Assembly: GCA_009823505.1 (NCBI GenBank) | Contig: VZQC01006595.1 | Location: 1,256,293 to 1,320,292 of the forward strand | Length of the DNA: 64,000 nt | Direction of reading: 5' to 3' | Origin: Rhizomys pruinosus | Lineage: Eukaryota > Chordata > Mammalia > Rodentia > Spalacidae | In this document: positions 41,004-43,427 of the stretch, piece by piece | How the letters are laid out: the number at the start of each line of letters is the position of its first letter | Numbering within the stretch: the stretch's first letter is position 1 | The notes under the pieces: model-generated | Databases searched by the model: none | What the model saw: only the letters and a program-made list of their open reading frames with translations | What the model was told of the DNA's origin: nothing | Program-made: the position numbers and the translations under genes

Positions 41004-42878
41004 GAGAGAGAGAGCTCAGTACTTATCATGCAAGCCTGACTGTCTTTGATCCCTGCAACCCATGATGGAAACACAGAAACAATCCCACACAGCTGTACTC
41101 ATCTCCACACGCGCACTGTGGCATGGATCTGCCCACACTCATCAATACATCATTCACATGCTCTCAATAATAATCAATTCTAGCCAGGCGTGGTGGCACA
41201 CACCTTTAATCCTAGCACTTGGGAGGCAGAGGCAGGCGATCTCTGTGAGATTGAGGCCAGCCTGGTCTACAGAGCGAGTTCCAGGACAGCTGTGGCTATC
41301 TCAGAAAGATAATAATAATAATAACATTAATAATTTCTAAGTAAAAATAAGACAGGCATAGTGATGCACATCTGTAATCCCAGCACTCAGGAGGCGGAGT
41401 CAGGAGGATCTCTGTGAGATCAAGTCCAGCCTGGTCTCCATAGCAAGTTCCAGGCCAGCTGAGGCTATGGGGAGACCGTGTCCCAGAAAACAAGATGAAG
41501 AGAAGCACAGGACTTCAGAAGAAACCAGTTAGATGGGAAGGAAGTTGCCAGAATAGTCTGTTCTTTAGCTTTATAGCACACATTGCAGCTAGGAAGATCT
41601 AGCAGAGCTCCTCATAGCTGACACAACTTCCGGACAGTCGTGAGCAAAGCTTGTGTTTGGGAAGTATTTGGAGATCTAGGGACTGCCACTTTGGTGGGCT
41701 ACCTCCTCTGCAATGGAAAGGACCGTTAAATGTCAGTGAGAAGTGAGTAAAGTCACAGGTGCTTCATTCGCCCACCCAAGTTCATAGCCTCCTGCACTGT
41801 TGGCACCCCTTTAGAGATCAAGGACTGTGAGGCAAAAGTTTCTAGGAGTAGAGTGGAAATGGGAGTTGGAAAAGCCTGGAGCAGCAGTCTCTGCAGGCAG
41901 GCAGGTGGCTCACCACCCCTCTCCCCCACAGATGCCCCTGGGCAGTATGGTGCCTACTTTCAGGACAATGGTTTCCTAGCCCTCCCCAGTGATATCTTCT
42001 CAAGGAGGTAAGACTAGCATTGGGTGTGAGACTGTGGGCCTGGGGGGGTGGGGCAGACAGGAATCTGAGACTCATGCCCTCCCACCCCCTGCCCCTGCCC
42101 AGCCTGCCGGAAGTTCCTGAGACCATCGAGCTGGAGGTTCGGAGCAGCACAGCCAATGGCCTCCTGCTCTGGCAGGGCGTGGTGAGTGGACTTTGTCCTA
42201 GGGGTCTCAGGATTCCTGCGGCTGGAAACTGGCCTCCCAGTGGTCAAGGCAGAGGGGGGAGAGACAGAGGCAGGGGAATCAGCTCCCCAGGCTGGGACCT
42301 TAGCGACCGACCTCATGTTTCCTTGGCAGGAGGTGAAAGAGGCCAGCCATAGCAAGGACTTCATCAGCCTCGGGCTGCAGGACGGCCATCTTGTCTTCAG
42401 GTGGGTCCTCCTCTCCCGTCCCTGGCTCTTACCACCGAAGTTGCTGTTCCAGGTCCCCTAGCCACACCTTTACCACCACCAGCCGCACCTCCCCTCTATA
42501 CCAAAACCCACACCTTCTTGGATCTGTTACTGCAGCTACCAGCTGGGCAGTGGGGAAGCCCACCTTGTCTCTGAGGACCCCATCAATGACGGCGAGTGGC
42601 ATCGAGTGACAGCACTGCGGTAAGGAGCCCAGCCAGGTACTGGGGGAAGGGGCTTTGGAGGAGGAAAGGAAGCTGGTGTGAGGACGCTTTGCCAGCTAGT
42701 GCACTGTTCTTGGGCAGGCAGAGCTGTGTTCGAGCCTGGAGCGGCTATATGCCTGTGATCCCAGCACTTGAGAGAGAGGCAGGAAGATCCTGACTTTGAT
42801 CTGAGTTACTTACCAAAGAGAAGAAATTTGGGGAAGGGGCTCAGAAGCTGGATCTGTGTGGCCAGTAGGAAAAGAGAG

Positions 42879-42931
<53 letters not shown>

Positions 42932-43427
42932 CAGGGGTCAGACTCGCCTGTCTGGAGTTCTCAGTGCCAAGGGGAGGGTATCTATGAAGGATGGGAATTT
43001 GGAGTAAGAGGCCTAACCCTGTCACACTGCAGAGAGGGCCGGAAAGGCTCCATCCAAGTGGACGGTGAGGAGCTGGTCAGCGGCCAATCCCCAGGCCCTA
43101 ATGTGGCGGTCAATACGAAAGGCAGTGTCTACATAGGTGAGCGCCAGCAGGGTAGGGATGAGGTGGGAGAGGATGGCCAGCCTTAGAGCTGGAGCCTGGC
43201 TTCCTCGCCTCTCTGACTCCACCACCCACCCACTCTTGAAACTTTCTCCCATAGGTGGCGCCCCAGATGTGACCAGGCTAACTGGGGGCAGGTTCTCCTC
43301 TGGAATCACCGGTTGTATCAAGAATCTTGTGCTGCAGTCAGCCAGGCCTGGCGCCCCACCCCCCCAGCCCCTGGACCTGCAGCACCGGGCCCAGGCAGGG
43401 GCCAACACACACCCTTGCCCCTCGTAG
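274..43427 (+). CDS. Hspg2: Hspg2 (perlecan core protein), 3' 61 coding exons
   Basis: Spliced CDS join: 274-387, 2033-2160, 2261-2347, 3616-3692, 3802-3969, 4070-4180, 6525-6625, 6711-6891, 8768-8887, 8993-9145, 9221-9363, 9656-9791, 9870-10024, 10284-10434, 11174-11319, 11408-11543, 11948-12099, 12224-12359, 12454-12605, 13214-13349, 13537-13688, 14096-14234, 14325-14476, 15028-15163, 15271-15422, 16188-16326, 19176-19327, 19487-19634, 20614-20765, 21119-21260, 22001-22152, 22761-22902, 23022-23162, 23844-23978, 24103-24284, 25297-25492, 25680-25859, 26104-26364, 28255-28459, 30135-30232, 30713-30979, 32710-32819, 32984-33131, 33210-33326, 33939-34050, 35187-35331, 35413-35512, 35665-35774, 35882-35990, 37448-37546, 37880-38101, 38313-38557, 39871-40042, 40137-40259, 40353-40409, 41932-42007, 42103-42181, 42330-42400, 42536-42619, 43033-43136, 43255-43427. 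All introns are GT-AG and phases agree throughout. The product is close to human perlecan along its length. Perlecan is a secreted basement-membrane proteoglycan binding laminin, nidogen, collagens and growth factors; its C-terminus (endorepellin) binds alpha2beta1 integrin and VEGFR2. The signal peptide and domains I to mid-III lie upstream of the window. Confidence 0.97.
388..2032. repeat. Intron with pyrimidine microsatellite and degraded SINEs
   Basis: Contains a long (TTCC/TTTC/TTTCC)n tract at about 583-921, a B1 fragment on the minus strand at 922-990, a B2/B3-type SINE on the minus strand at about 1015-1212, an ATT run near 1280-1308, (GT)n at 1650-1679 and a B1 fragment near 1840-1905. 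No exon found. Confidence 0.75.
583..921. repeat. (TTCC)n / (TTTC)n / (TTTCC)n pyrimidine microsatellite
   Basis: About 340 bases of almost pure C and T on the plus strand, moving from tetramer TTCC through TTTC to pentamer TTTCC units. The long open frames on both strands here are artefacts of the repeat. Confidence 0.97.
2033..2160 (+). CDS. Hspg2: Hspg2 exon 2: LE repeats (domain III)
   Basis: 128 nt, phase 0 to 2. Encodes [20 protein letters not shown] onward through [11 protein letters not shown], a laminin-type EGF repeat. Acceptor AG at 2031-2032; donor GTGGGT at 2161. The split Met codon AT|G is completed by exon 3. Confidence 0.95.
2261..2347 (+). CDS. Hspg2: Hspg2 exon 3: LE repeat (domain III)
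   Basis: 87 nt, phase 2 to 2. Encodes [20 protein letters not shown] then GYTGQYCE, the second half of an LE module. Donor GTAAGT at 2348. Confidence 0.95.
2348..3615. other. Intron with old B1-like and MIR/L2-like fragments
   Basis: B1-like minus-strand fragments lie near 2590-2700 and 2835-2975. An old MIR/L2-like stretch lies near 2980-3085. The remainder is unique. A cryptic exon-like 42-nt segment at 3329-3370 was rejected because it does not fit the frame. Confidence 0.5.
3616..3692 (+). CDS. Hspg2: Hspg2 exon 4: end of domain III
   Basis: 77 nt, phase 2 to 1. Encodes [20 protein letters not shown], closing the last LE repeat before domain IV. Donor GTGAGG at 3693. Confidence 0.95.
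3802..3969 (+). CDS. Hspg2: Hspg2 exon 5: first Ig of domain IV (Ig2), N-half
   Basis: 168 nt, phase 1 to 1. Contains the strand-B Cys (HSLRCQV) and the [11 protein letters not shown] strand-C Trp. The acceptor is a tandem CAGCAG, so starting at 3802 or 3805 both keep frame (one residue difference). Confidence 0.95.
4070..4180 (+). CDS. Hspg2: Hspg2 exon 6: Ig2, C-half
   Basis: 111 nt, phase 1 to 1. Contains the strand-F signature [12 protein letters not shown] and ends in AELLVT. Donor GTGAGT at 4181. Confidence 0.95.
4181..6524. other. 2.3-kb intron with SINEs at its 3' end
   Basis: 4181-5290 is unique with no recognised element. A B1-like fragment lies near 5297-5400. An ID-type fragment lies at about 5985-6060, a full B2/B3-type SINE (+) at 6077-6310 ending in TAAT repeats, and a B1/B4-like fragment (+) at 6322-6410. 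Confidence 0.6.
6077..6310 (+). mobile_element. B2/B3-type SINE
   Basis: Begins GGCTGGAGAGATGGCC with the tRNA-derived A and B boxes (GGTTAGGAGCGCC; GATTCAATCCC), then a right arm with CGCGGCATTGCACGACAC and CATGCAGA, ending in A/T-rich sequence. Confidence 0.85.
6525..6625 (+). CDS. Hspg2: Hspg2 exon 7: Ig3, N-half
   Basis: 101 nt, phase 1 to 0. Encodes [19 protein letters not shown] and the strand-B motif [10 protein letters not shown]. Donor GTGAGC at 6626. Confidence 0.96.
6711..6891 (+). CDS. Hspg2: Hspg2 exon 8: Ig3, C-half
   Basis: 181 nt, phase 0 to 1. Encodes [20 protein letters not shown], then [15 protein letters not shown]. Donor GTATGC at 6892. Confidence 0.96.
6892..8767. mobile_element. 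Intron with SINE cluster
   Basis: A MIR3/L2-like ancient fragment lies near 6955-7120. B1 (+) lies at about 7178-7260, a B2/B3-type SINE (+) at 7268-7475 and another at 7628-7840 with a B1 (+) joined at 7841-7985. An older B2/B3 (+) at about 8214-8400 runs into (CA)n at 8405-8440, followed by a B1 fragment near 8451-8560. Confidence 0.7.
8405..8440. repeat. (CA)n microsatellite
   Basis: About 18 CA units following the A-rich end of a SINE. Confidence 0.95.
8768..8887 (+). CDS. Hspg2: Hspg2 exon 9: Ig4, N-half
   Basis: 120 nt, phase 1 to 1. Encodes [20 protein letters not shown], then [17 protein letters not shown]. Donor GTGAGG at 8888. Confidence 0.96.
8993..9145 (+). CDS. Hspg2: Hspg2 exon 10: Ig4, C-half
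   Basis: 153 nt, phase 1 to 1. Carries [20 protein letters not shown]. Donor GTAAGG at 9146. Confidence 0.96.
9221..9363 (+). CDS. Hspg2: Hspg2 exon 11: Ig5, N-half
   Basis: 143 nt, phase 1 to 0. Encodes [20 protein letters not shown], then [19 protein letters not shown]. Donor GTGACT at 9364. Confidence 0.96.
9656..9791 (+). CDS. Hspg2: Hspg2 exon 12: Ig5, C-half
   Basis: 136 nt, phase 0 to 1. Encodes [20 protein letters not shown], then [11 protein letters not shown]. Donor GTAAGG at 9792. Confidence 0.96.
9870..10024 (+). CDS. Hspg2: Hspg2 exon 13: Ig6, N-half
   Basis: 155 nt, phase 1 to 0. First of the near-identical Ig series: [20 protein letters not shown], then [15 protein letters not shown]. 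Donor GTAGGA at 10025. Confidence 0.96.
10284..10434 (+). CDS. Hspg2: Hspg2 exon 14: Ig6, C-half
   Basis: 151 nt, phase 0 to 1. [20 protein letters not shown] plus CRVESDSG, ending in the linker THSGPSYTP. Donor GTGAGG at 10435. Confidence 0.96.
10435..11173. other. Intron, mostly unique, MIR-like core
   Basis: A MIR-like segment (GAGTTCAAATC ... CCTCAGTTTCC) lies near 10695-10790. Nothing else recognised. Confidence 0.5.
11174..11319 (+). CDS. Hspg2: Hspg2 exon 15: Ig7, N-half (two residues short)
   Basis: 146 nt, phase 1 to 0, 6 nt shorter than its 152-nt sister exons. [20 protein letters not shown] lacks the His-Ala pair found in sister repeats (GQAHAQV); [13 protein letters not shown] follows. 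Donor GTAAAG at 11320. Confidence 0.95.
11408..11543 (+). CDS. Hspg2: Hspg2 exon 16: Ig7, C-half
   Basis: 136 nt, phase 0 to 1. [20 protein letters not shown] plus [20 protein letters not shown]. Donor GTGAGT at 11544. Confidence 0.96.
11544..11947. other. Intron, unique
   Basis: About 400 bases of GC-rich unique sequence; no element recognised. Confidence 0.5.
11948..12099 (+). CDS. Hspg2: Hspg2 exon 17: Ig8, N-half
   Basis: 152 nt, phase 1 to 0. [20 protein letters not shown], then [20 protein letters not shown]. Donor GTACTT at 12100. Confidence 0.96.
12224..12359 (+). CDS. Hspg2: Hspg2 exon 18: Ig8, C-half
   Basis: 136 nt, phase 0 to 1. [20 protein letters not shown] plus [20 protein letters not shown], diverging from sister repeats as the human counterpart does. 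Donor GTAAGT at 12360. Confidence 0.96.
12454..12605 (+). CDS. Hspg2: Hspg2 exon 19: Ig9, N-half
   Basis: 152 nt, phase 1 to 0. [20 protein letters not shown], then [20 protein letters not shown]. Donor GTAGAC at 12606. Confidence 0.96.
12606..13213. other. Intron, mostly unique, MIR-like stretch
   Basis: A MIR-like stretch lies near 12740-12850 (GTTGCTCAGCCTCTCTGTGCT). Otherwise nothing recognised. Confidence 0.45.
13214..13349 (+). CDS. Hspg2: Hspg2 exon 20: Ig9, C-half
   Basis: 136 nt, phase 0 to 1. [20 protein letters not shown] plus [20 protein letters not shown]. Donor GTGAGT at 13350. Confidence 0.96.
13537..13688 (+). CDS. Hspg2: Hspg2 exon 21: Ig10, N-half
   Basis: 152 nt, phase 1 to 0. 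[20 protein letters not shown], then [16 protein letters not shown]. The usual KRGG is KRRG here. Donor GTAGGA at 13689. Confidence 0.96.
13689..14095. mobile_element. Intron with MIR interrupted by a poly(A) insertion
   Basis: A MIR core (GACCTTAGGAAAGTCGTT ... AACGTCTCTGATCC) spans about 13770-13890. It is interrupted at 13811-13821 by eleven A residues flanked by perfect 11-bp direct repeats (13800-13810 and 13822-13832). Confidence 0.75.
14096..14234 (+). CDS. Hspg2: Hspg2 exon 22: Ig10, C-half
   Basis: 139 nt, phase 0 to 1. [20 protein letters not shown] plus [20 protein letters not shown]. Donor GTGAGT at 14235. Confidence 0.96.
14325..14476 (+). CDS. Hspg2: Hspg2 exon 23: Ig11, N-half
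   Basis: 152 nt, phase 1 to 0. [20 protein letters not shown], then [17 protein letters not shown]. Donor GTAGGT at 14477. Confidence 0.96.
14477..15027. other. Intron, unique or very old repeat
   Basis: A possible ancient MIR/L3-like trace (CTCAGCAAACACTGAGCATC) lies near 14555-14760. No exon found. Confidence 0.4.
15028..15163 (+). CDS. Hspg2: Hspg2 exon 24: Ig11, C-half
   Basis: 136 nt, phase 0 to 1. [20 protein letters not shown] plus [20 protein letters not shown]. Donor GTGAGA at 15164. Confidence 0.96.
15271..15422 (+). CDS. Hspg2: Hspg2 exon 25: Ig12, N-half
   Basis: 152 nt, phase 1 to 0. [20 protein letters not shown], then [18 protein letters not shown]. Donor GTACTG at 15423. 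Confidence 0.96.
15423..16187. mobile_element. Intron with ID-like, B1 and B2/B3/B4-like SINEs
   Basis: ID-like 15543-15600, B1 (+) 15605-15735, then a degraded B2/B3 or B4-like SINE (+) at about 15748-16060 ending in short CA repeats (16040-16062). Confidence 0.6.
16188..16326 (+). CDS. Hspg2: Hspg2 exon 26: Ig12, C-half
   Basis: 139 nt, phase 0 to 1. [20 protein letters not shown] plus [20 protein letters not shown]. Donor GTGAGT at 16327. Confidence 0.96.
16327..19175. mobile_element. 2.85-kb intron packed with SINEs
   Basis: In order: B2/B3 (+) 16421-16640 with A-rich tail to 16672; MIR-like about 16720-16850; B1 (+) 16985-17150; ID-like (+) 17158-17225; B2/B3 (+) 17228-17470; B4-like 17515-17705; B2-like (+) 17709-17880; B1 (-) 17886-18048; B1 fragment (+) 18078-18185; B3-like (+) 18195-18360; B1 (+) 18364-18540; B2/B3 (+) 18688-18905. 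Unique sequence from about 18930 leads to the exon 27 acceptor. Confidence 0.75.
19176..19327 (+). CDS. Hspg2: Hspg2 exon 27: Ig13, N-half
   Basis: 152 nt, phase 1 to 0. [20 protein letters not shown], then [16 protein letters not shown]. Donor GTATGA at 19328. Confidence 0.96.
19487..19634 (+). CDS. Hspg2: Hspg2 exon 28: Ig13, C-half
   Basis: 148 nt, phase 0 to 1. [20 protein letters not shown] plus [20 protein letters not shown]. Donor GTAAGA at 19635. Confidence 0.96.
19635..20613. mobile_element. Intron: B1 with (CA)n tail, MIR
   Basis: B1 (+) at about 19905-20027 lacking part of its left arm, followed by (CA)n 20028-20069. A MIR-like segment lies at about 20215-20345 (CCATTTTATAG ... 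GCTGGGATTTGAACCC). 20350-20613 is unique. Confidence 0.7.
20614..20765 (+). CDS. Hspg2: Hspg2 exon 29: Ig14, N-half
   Basis: 152 nt, phase 1 to 0. [20 protein letters not shown], then [16 protein letters not shown]. Donor GTACAC at 20766. Confidence 0.96.
20766..21118. other. Intron, unique
   Basis: 353 bases with no recognised repeat or exon. Confidence 0.5.
21119..21260 (+). CDS. Hspg2: Hspg2 exon 30: Ig14, C-half
   Basis: 142 nt, phase 0 to 1. [20 protein letters not shown] plus [20 protein letters not shown]. Donor GTAAGT at 21261. Confidence 0.96.
21261..22000. mobile_element. Intron with minus-strand B1 elements
   Basis: B1 (-) at 21342-21500 preceded by a T run. A second, older B1-like (-) stretch lies at about 21520-21670. 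The rest is unique. Confidence 0.7.
22001..22152 (+). CDS. Hspg2: Hspg2 exon 31: Ig15, N-half
   Basis: 152 nt, phase 1 to 0. [20 protein letters not shown], then [16 protein letters not shown]. The KRGG motif is KQGG here. Donor GTGAGA at 22153. Confidence 0.96.
22201..22493. repeat. 36-40 bp minisatellite, about 8 copies
   Basis: Tandem units begin GTGCCCTGCCTGAGCCTC at 22201, 22237, 22273, 22313, 22351, 22388, 22425 and 22462. They lie in the intron between exons 31 and 32. Open frames crossing them on the minus strand are repeat artefacts. Confidence 0.95.
22761..22902 (+). CDS. Hspg2: Hspg2 exon 32: Ig15, C-half
   Basis: 142 nt, phase 0 to 1. [20 protein letters not shown] plus [20 protein letters not shown]. 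Donor GTAAGT at 22903. Confidence 0.96.
23022..23162 (+). CDS. Hspg2: Hspg2 exon 33: Ig16, N-half
   Basis: 141 nt, phase 1 to 1. [20 protein letters not shown], then [20 protein letters not shown]. From here the Ig domains leave the near-identical series. Donor GTGAGC at 23163. Confidence 0.96.
23395..23825 (-). mobile_element. Rodent interspersed repeat (family not named)
   Basis: Reads TGCGGCTCTGATAAAATCCT ... CATTAAGTTGACATTTAACA on the plus strand. Its ends and internal blocks are the reverse of the element at 61003-61365, so both belong to one roughly 400-bp rodent family. I could not assign its library name. Confidence 0.6.
23844..23978 (+). CDS. Hspg2: Hspg2 exon 34: Ig16, C-half
   Basis: 135 nt, phase 1 to 1. 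[20 protein letters not shown], then [20 protein letters not shown]. Donor GTAAAG at 23979. Confidence 0.96.
24103..24284 (+). CDS. Hspg2: Hspg2 exon 35: Ig17, N-half
   Basis: 182 nt, phase 1 to 0. [20 protein letters not shown], then [20 protein letters not shown]. Donor GTGAGG at 24285. Confidence 0.96.
24285..25296. repeat. Intron with 47-bp minisatellite and SINE
   Basis: About 24485-24967 is ten tandem copies of a 47-48 bp unit (GGGTTCATAGGTAGATAAGC and flanks). An ID-like sequence lies at 25028-25105, followed by a B1-like fragment (+) to about 25215. Confidence 0.9.
25297..25492 (+). CDS. Hspg2: Hspg2 exon 36: Ig17 C-half and Ig18 N-half
   Basis: 196 nt, phase 0 to 1. [20 protein letters not shown] ends Ig17; [20 protein letters not shown] begins Ig18. 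Two half-domains share one exon. The donor, GTGTTG at 25493, is weak. Confidence 0.95.
25680..25859 (+). CDS. Hspg2: Hspg2 exon 37: Ig18, C-half
   Basis: 180 nt, phase 1 to 1. [20 protein letters not shown], then [20 protein letters not shown] (NAT is a possible N-glycosylation sequon). Donor GTAAGG at 25860. Confidence 0.96.
26104..26364 (+). CDS. Hspg2: Hspg2 exon 38: Ig19 in a single exon
   Basis: 261 nt, phase 1 to 1, a complete Ig domain. [20 protein letters not shown], then [20 protein letters not shown]. Donor GTAAGC at 26365. Confidence 0.97.
26365..28254. mobile_element. Intron with MIR and nested rodent SINEs
   Basis: B1 (+) 26874-27010; MIR about 27030-27120 (AAGTCATCTCACCTTGAGCC); B1-like about 27375-27500; ID-like 27530-27600; B1-like 27605-27740; B2/B3 (+) 27744-27960; B2/B3 (+) 27970-28068 cut by a B1 (+) at 28075-28225 that ends about 25 nt before the exon 39 acceptor. 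26365-26870 is unique. Confidence 0.75.
28255..28459 (+). CDS. Hspg2: Hspg2 exon 39: Ig20, N-half
   Basis: 205 nt, phase 1 to 2. [20 protein letters not shown], then [20 protein letters not shown]. Donor GTGAGT at 28460. Confidence 0.96.
28460..30134. mobile_element. Intron with SINEs and (GA)n
   Basis: B2/B3 (-) 28790-28933; B1-like (-) 28940-29075; B2/B3 (+) 29102-29325; B1-like 29430-29560; B1 (+) 29575-29730; ID (+) 29735-29790 joined to (GA)n 29798-29831; B3/B4-like (-) about 29890-30050. Confidence 0.7.
30135..30232 (+). CDS. Hspg2: Hspg2 exon 40: Ig20, C-half
   Basis: 98 nt, phase 2 to 1. [20 protein letters not shown], then [10 protein letters not shown]. Donor GTAGGA at 30233. Confidence 0.96.
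30233..30712. other. Intron, unique
   Basis: 480 bases without a recognised repeat; pyrimidine-rich towards the exon 41 acceptor. Confidence 0.5.
30713..30979 (+). CDS. Hspg2: Hspg2 exon 41: Ig21 in a single exon
   Basis: 267 nt, phase 1 to 1. [20 protein letters not shown], then [20 protein letters not shown]. Donor GTAAAG at 30980. Confidence 0.97.
30980..32709. mobile_element. Intron with multiple B1 SINEs
   Basis: B1 (+) 31203-31360; B1 (+) 31366-31525; B1/B4-like 31620-31720 and 31725-31860; B2/B3-like (+) 31870-32045 with a further fragment to 32130; B1 (+) 32152-32315 with A-rich tail. A MIR-like stretch is possible near 32490-32640. Confidence 0.7.
32710..32819 (+). CDS. Hspg2: Hspg2 exon 42: Ig22, N-half
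   Basis: 110 nt, phase 1 to 0. [20 protein letters not shown], then TPTITWSK. Donor GTAAAT at 32820. Confidence 0.96.
32984..33131 (+). CDS. Hspg2: Hspg2 exon 43: Ig22, C-half; end of domain IV
   Basis: 148 nt, phase 0 to 1. [20 protein letters not shown], then [20 protein letters not shown]. Last Ig domain. Donor GTAGAA at 33132. Confidence 0.96.
33210..33326 (+). CDS. Hspg2: Hspg2 exon 44: start of domain V, LG1
   Basis: 117 nt, phase 1 to 1. [20 protein letters not shown], then [13 protein letters not shown], the opening of endorepellin LG1. Donor GTGAGC at 33327. Confidence 0.96.
33327..33938. repeat. Intron with (CT)n microsatellite
   Basis: (CT)n at 33597-33653, about 28 units. The remainder is unique. 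Confidence 0.95.
33939..34050 (+). CDS. Hspg2: Hspg2 exon 45: LG1
   Basis: 112 nt, phase 1 to 2. [20 protein letters not shown], then [14 protein letters not shown]. Donor GTGAGT at 34051. Confidence 0.96.
34051..35186. repeat. Intron with (ATCC)n-type satellite and (CAGA)n
   Basis: An imperfect CATC/ATCC tetranucleotide tract spans about 34274-34655, followed by (CAGA)n at about 34656-34682 and more ATCC units to 34765. An old MIR/L2-like stretch lies near 34765-34990. The open frame over the satellite is an artefact. Confidence 0.9.
35187..35331 (+). CDS. Hspg2: Hspg2 exon 46: LG1
   Basis: 145 nt, phase 2 to 0. [20 protein letters not shown], then [14 protein letters not shown] with an NGT sequon. 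Donor GTGAGA at 35332. Confidence 0.96.
35413..35512 (+). CDS. Hspg2: Hspg2 exon 47: LG1
   Basis: 100 nt, phase 0 to 1. [20 protein letters not shown], then [11 protein letters not shown]. Donor GTGAGC at 35513. Confidence 0.96.
35665..35774 (+). CDS. Hspg2: Hspg2 exon 48: end of LG1, start of EGF-like 1
   Basis: 110 nt, phase 1 to 0. [20 protein letters not shown], then [11 protein letters not shown]. Donor GTGACC at 35775. Confidence 0.96.
35882..35990 (+). CDS. Hspg2: Hspg2 exon 49: EGF-like 1 of domain V
   Basis: 109 nt, phase 0 to 1. [20 protein letters not shown], then [16 protein letters not shown]. Donor GTAAGT at 35991. Confidence 0.96.
35991..37447. repeat. Intron with 41-46 bp minisatellite, then SINEs
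   Basis: About nine tandem units of GGCACTGCTGTCTAGGTCCC and following bases span about 36070-36475. An ID-like (-) lies at about 36505-36585, then B1-like (+) at 36598-36710, 36715-36865, 36960-37105 and 37110-37235, and a B3 fragment at 36882-36950. Confidence 0.85.
37448..37546 (+). CDS. Hspg2: Hspg2 exon 50: EGF-like 2 of domain V
   Basis: 99 nt, phase 1 to 1. [20 protein letters not shown], then [13 protein letters not shown]. Donor GTGAGT at 37547. Confidence 0.96.
37547..37879. other. Short intron
   Basis: Unique apart from a short (GGGGCT)n run at about 37753-37780. Confidence 0.6.
37880..38101 (+). CDS. Hspg2: Hspg2 exon 51: LG2
   Basis: 222 nt, phase 1 to 1. [20 protein letters not shown], then [20 protein letters not shown], an LG-domain opening. 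Donor GTAAGC at 38102. Confidence 0.96.
38313..38557 (+). CDS. Hspg2: Hspg2 exon 52: LG2
   Basis: 245 nt, phase 1 to 0. [20 protein letters not shown], then [10 protein letters not shown]. The true donor GTGAGG at 38558 sits 5 nt after another GTGAG; only the downstream one keeps frame into [10 protein letters not shown]. Confidence 0.95.
38558..39870. mobile_element. Intron with SINE cluster and inverted B1 pair
   Basis: B2/B3-like (+) 38690-38878, 38880-39110 and 39116-39210; B1 (+) 39214-39360; B1 (+) 39366-39480 abutting B1 (-) 39482-39630, a near-palindromic pair. 39650-39870 is unique. Confidence 0.75.
39871..40042 (+). CDS. Hspg2: Hspg2 exon 53: end of LG2, EGF-like 3
   Basis: 172 nt, phase 0 to 1. 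[20 protein letters not shown], then [20 protein letters not shown] and CLCQDGFK. Donor GTACCA at 40043. Confidence 0.96.
40137..40259 (+). CDS. Hspg2: Hspg2 exon 54: EGF-like 4
   Basis: 123 nt, phase 1 to 1. [20 protein letters not shown], then [15 protein letters not shown]. Donor GTACCT at 40260. Confidence 0.96.
40353..40409 (+). CDS. Hspg2: Hspg2 exon 55: linker to LG3
   Basis: 57 nt, phase 1 to 1. [18 protein letters not shown]. The Asn is residue P1 of the BMP1/Tolloid cleavage that frees LG3 (known for human perlecan, N|D). Donor GTACGT at 40410. Confidence 0.95.
40410..41931. mobile_element. Intron with SINEs and (GA)n
   Basis: B2/B3 fragment (+) 40762-40890; (GA)n 40968-41014; B1 (+) 41183-41310 followed by (AAT)n; B1 (+) 41350-41490. 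40420-40755 and 41500-41931 are unique, with an ancient MIR/L3-like trace near 40640-40720. Confidence 0.7.
41932..42007 (+). CDS. Hspg2: Hspg2 exon 56: LG3 start
   Basis: 76 nt, phase 1 to 2. Completes Asp, then [20 protein letters not shown]. Donor GTAAGA at 42008. Confidence 0.96.
42103..42181 (+). CDS. Hspg2: Hspg2 exon 57: LG3
   Basis: 79 nt, phase 2 to 0. [20 protein letters not shown], then LLWQGV. Donor GTGAGT at 42182. Confidence 0.96.
42330..42400 (+). CDS. Hspg2: Hspg2 exon 58: LG3
   Basis: 71 nt, phase 0 to 2. [20 protein letters not shown] plus LVF. Donor GTGGGT at 42401. Confidence 0.95.
42536..42619 (+). CDS. Hspg2: Hspg2 exon 59: LG3
   Basis: 84 nt, phase 2 to 2. [20 protein letters not shown], then WHRVTAL. 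Donor GTAAGG at 42620. Confidence 0.96.
42620..43032. repeat. Intron with B1 fragment and (GA)n
   Basis: A B1 fragment lies at about 42742-42800 and (GA)n at 42883-42926. Confidence 0.85.
43033..43136 (+). CDS. Hspg2: Hspg2 exon 60: LG3
   Basis: 104 nt, phase 2 to 1. [20 protein letters not shown], then [12 protein letters not shown]. Donor GTGAGC at 43137. Confidence 0.96.
43255..43427 (+). CDS. Hspg2: Hspg2 exon 61: LG3 end and stop
   Basis: Coding part of the last exon, 173 nt, entering in phase 1. [20 protein letters not shown], then [19 protein letters not shown] and TAG at 43425-43427. Two Cys (TGC, HPC) match the LG3 disulfide of the family. Confidence 0.97.
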
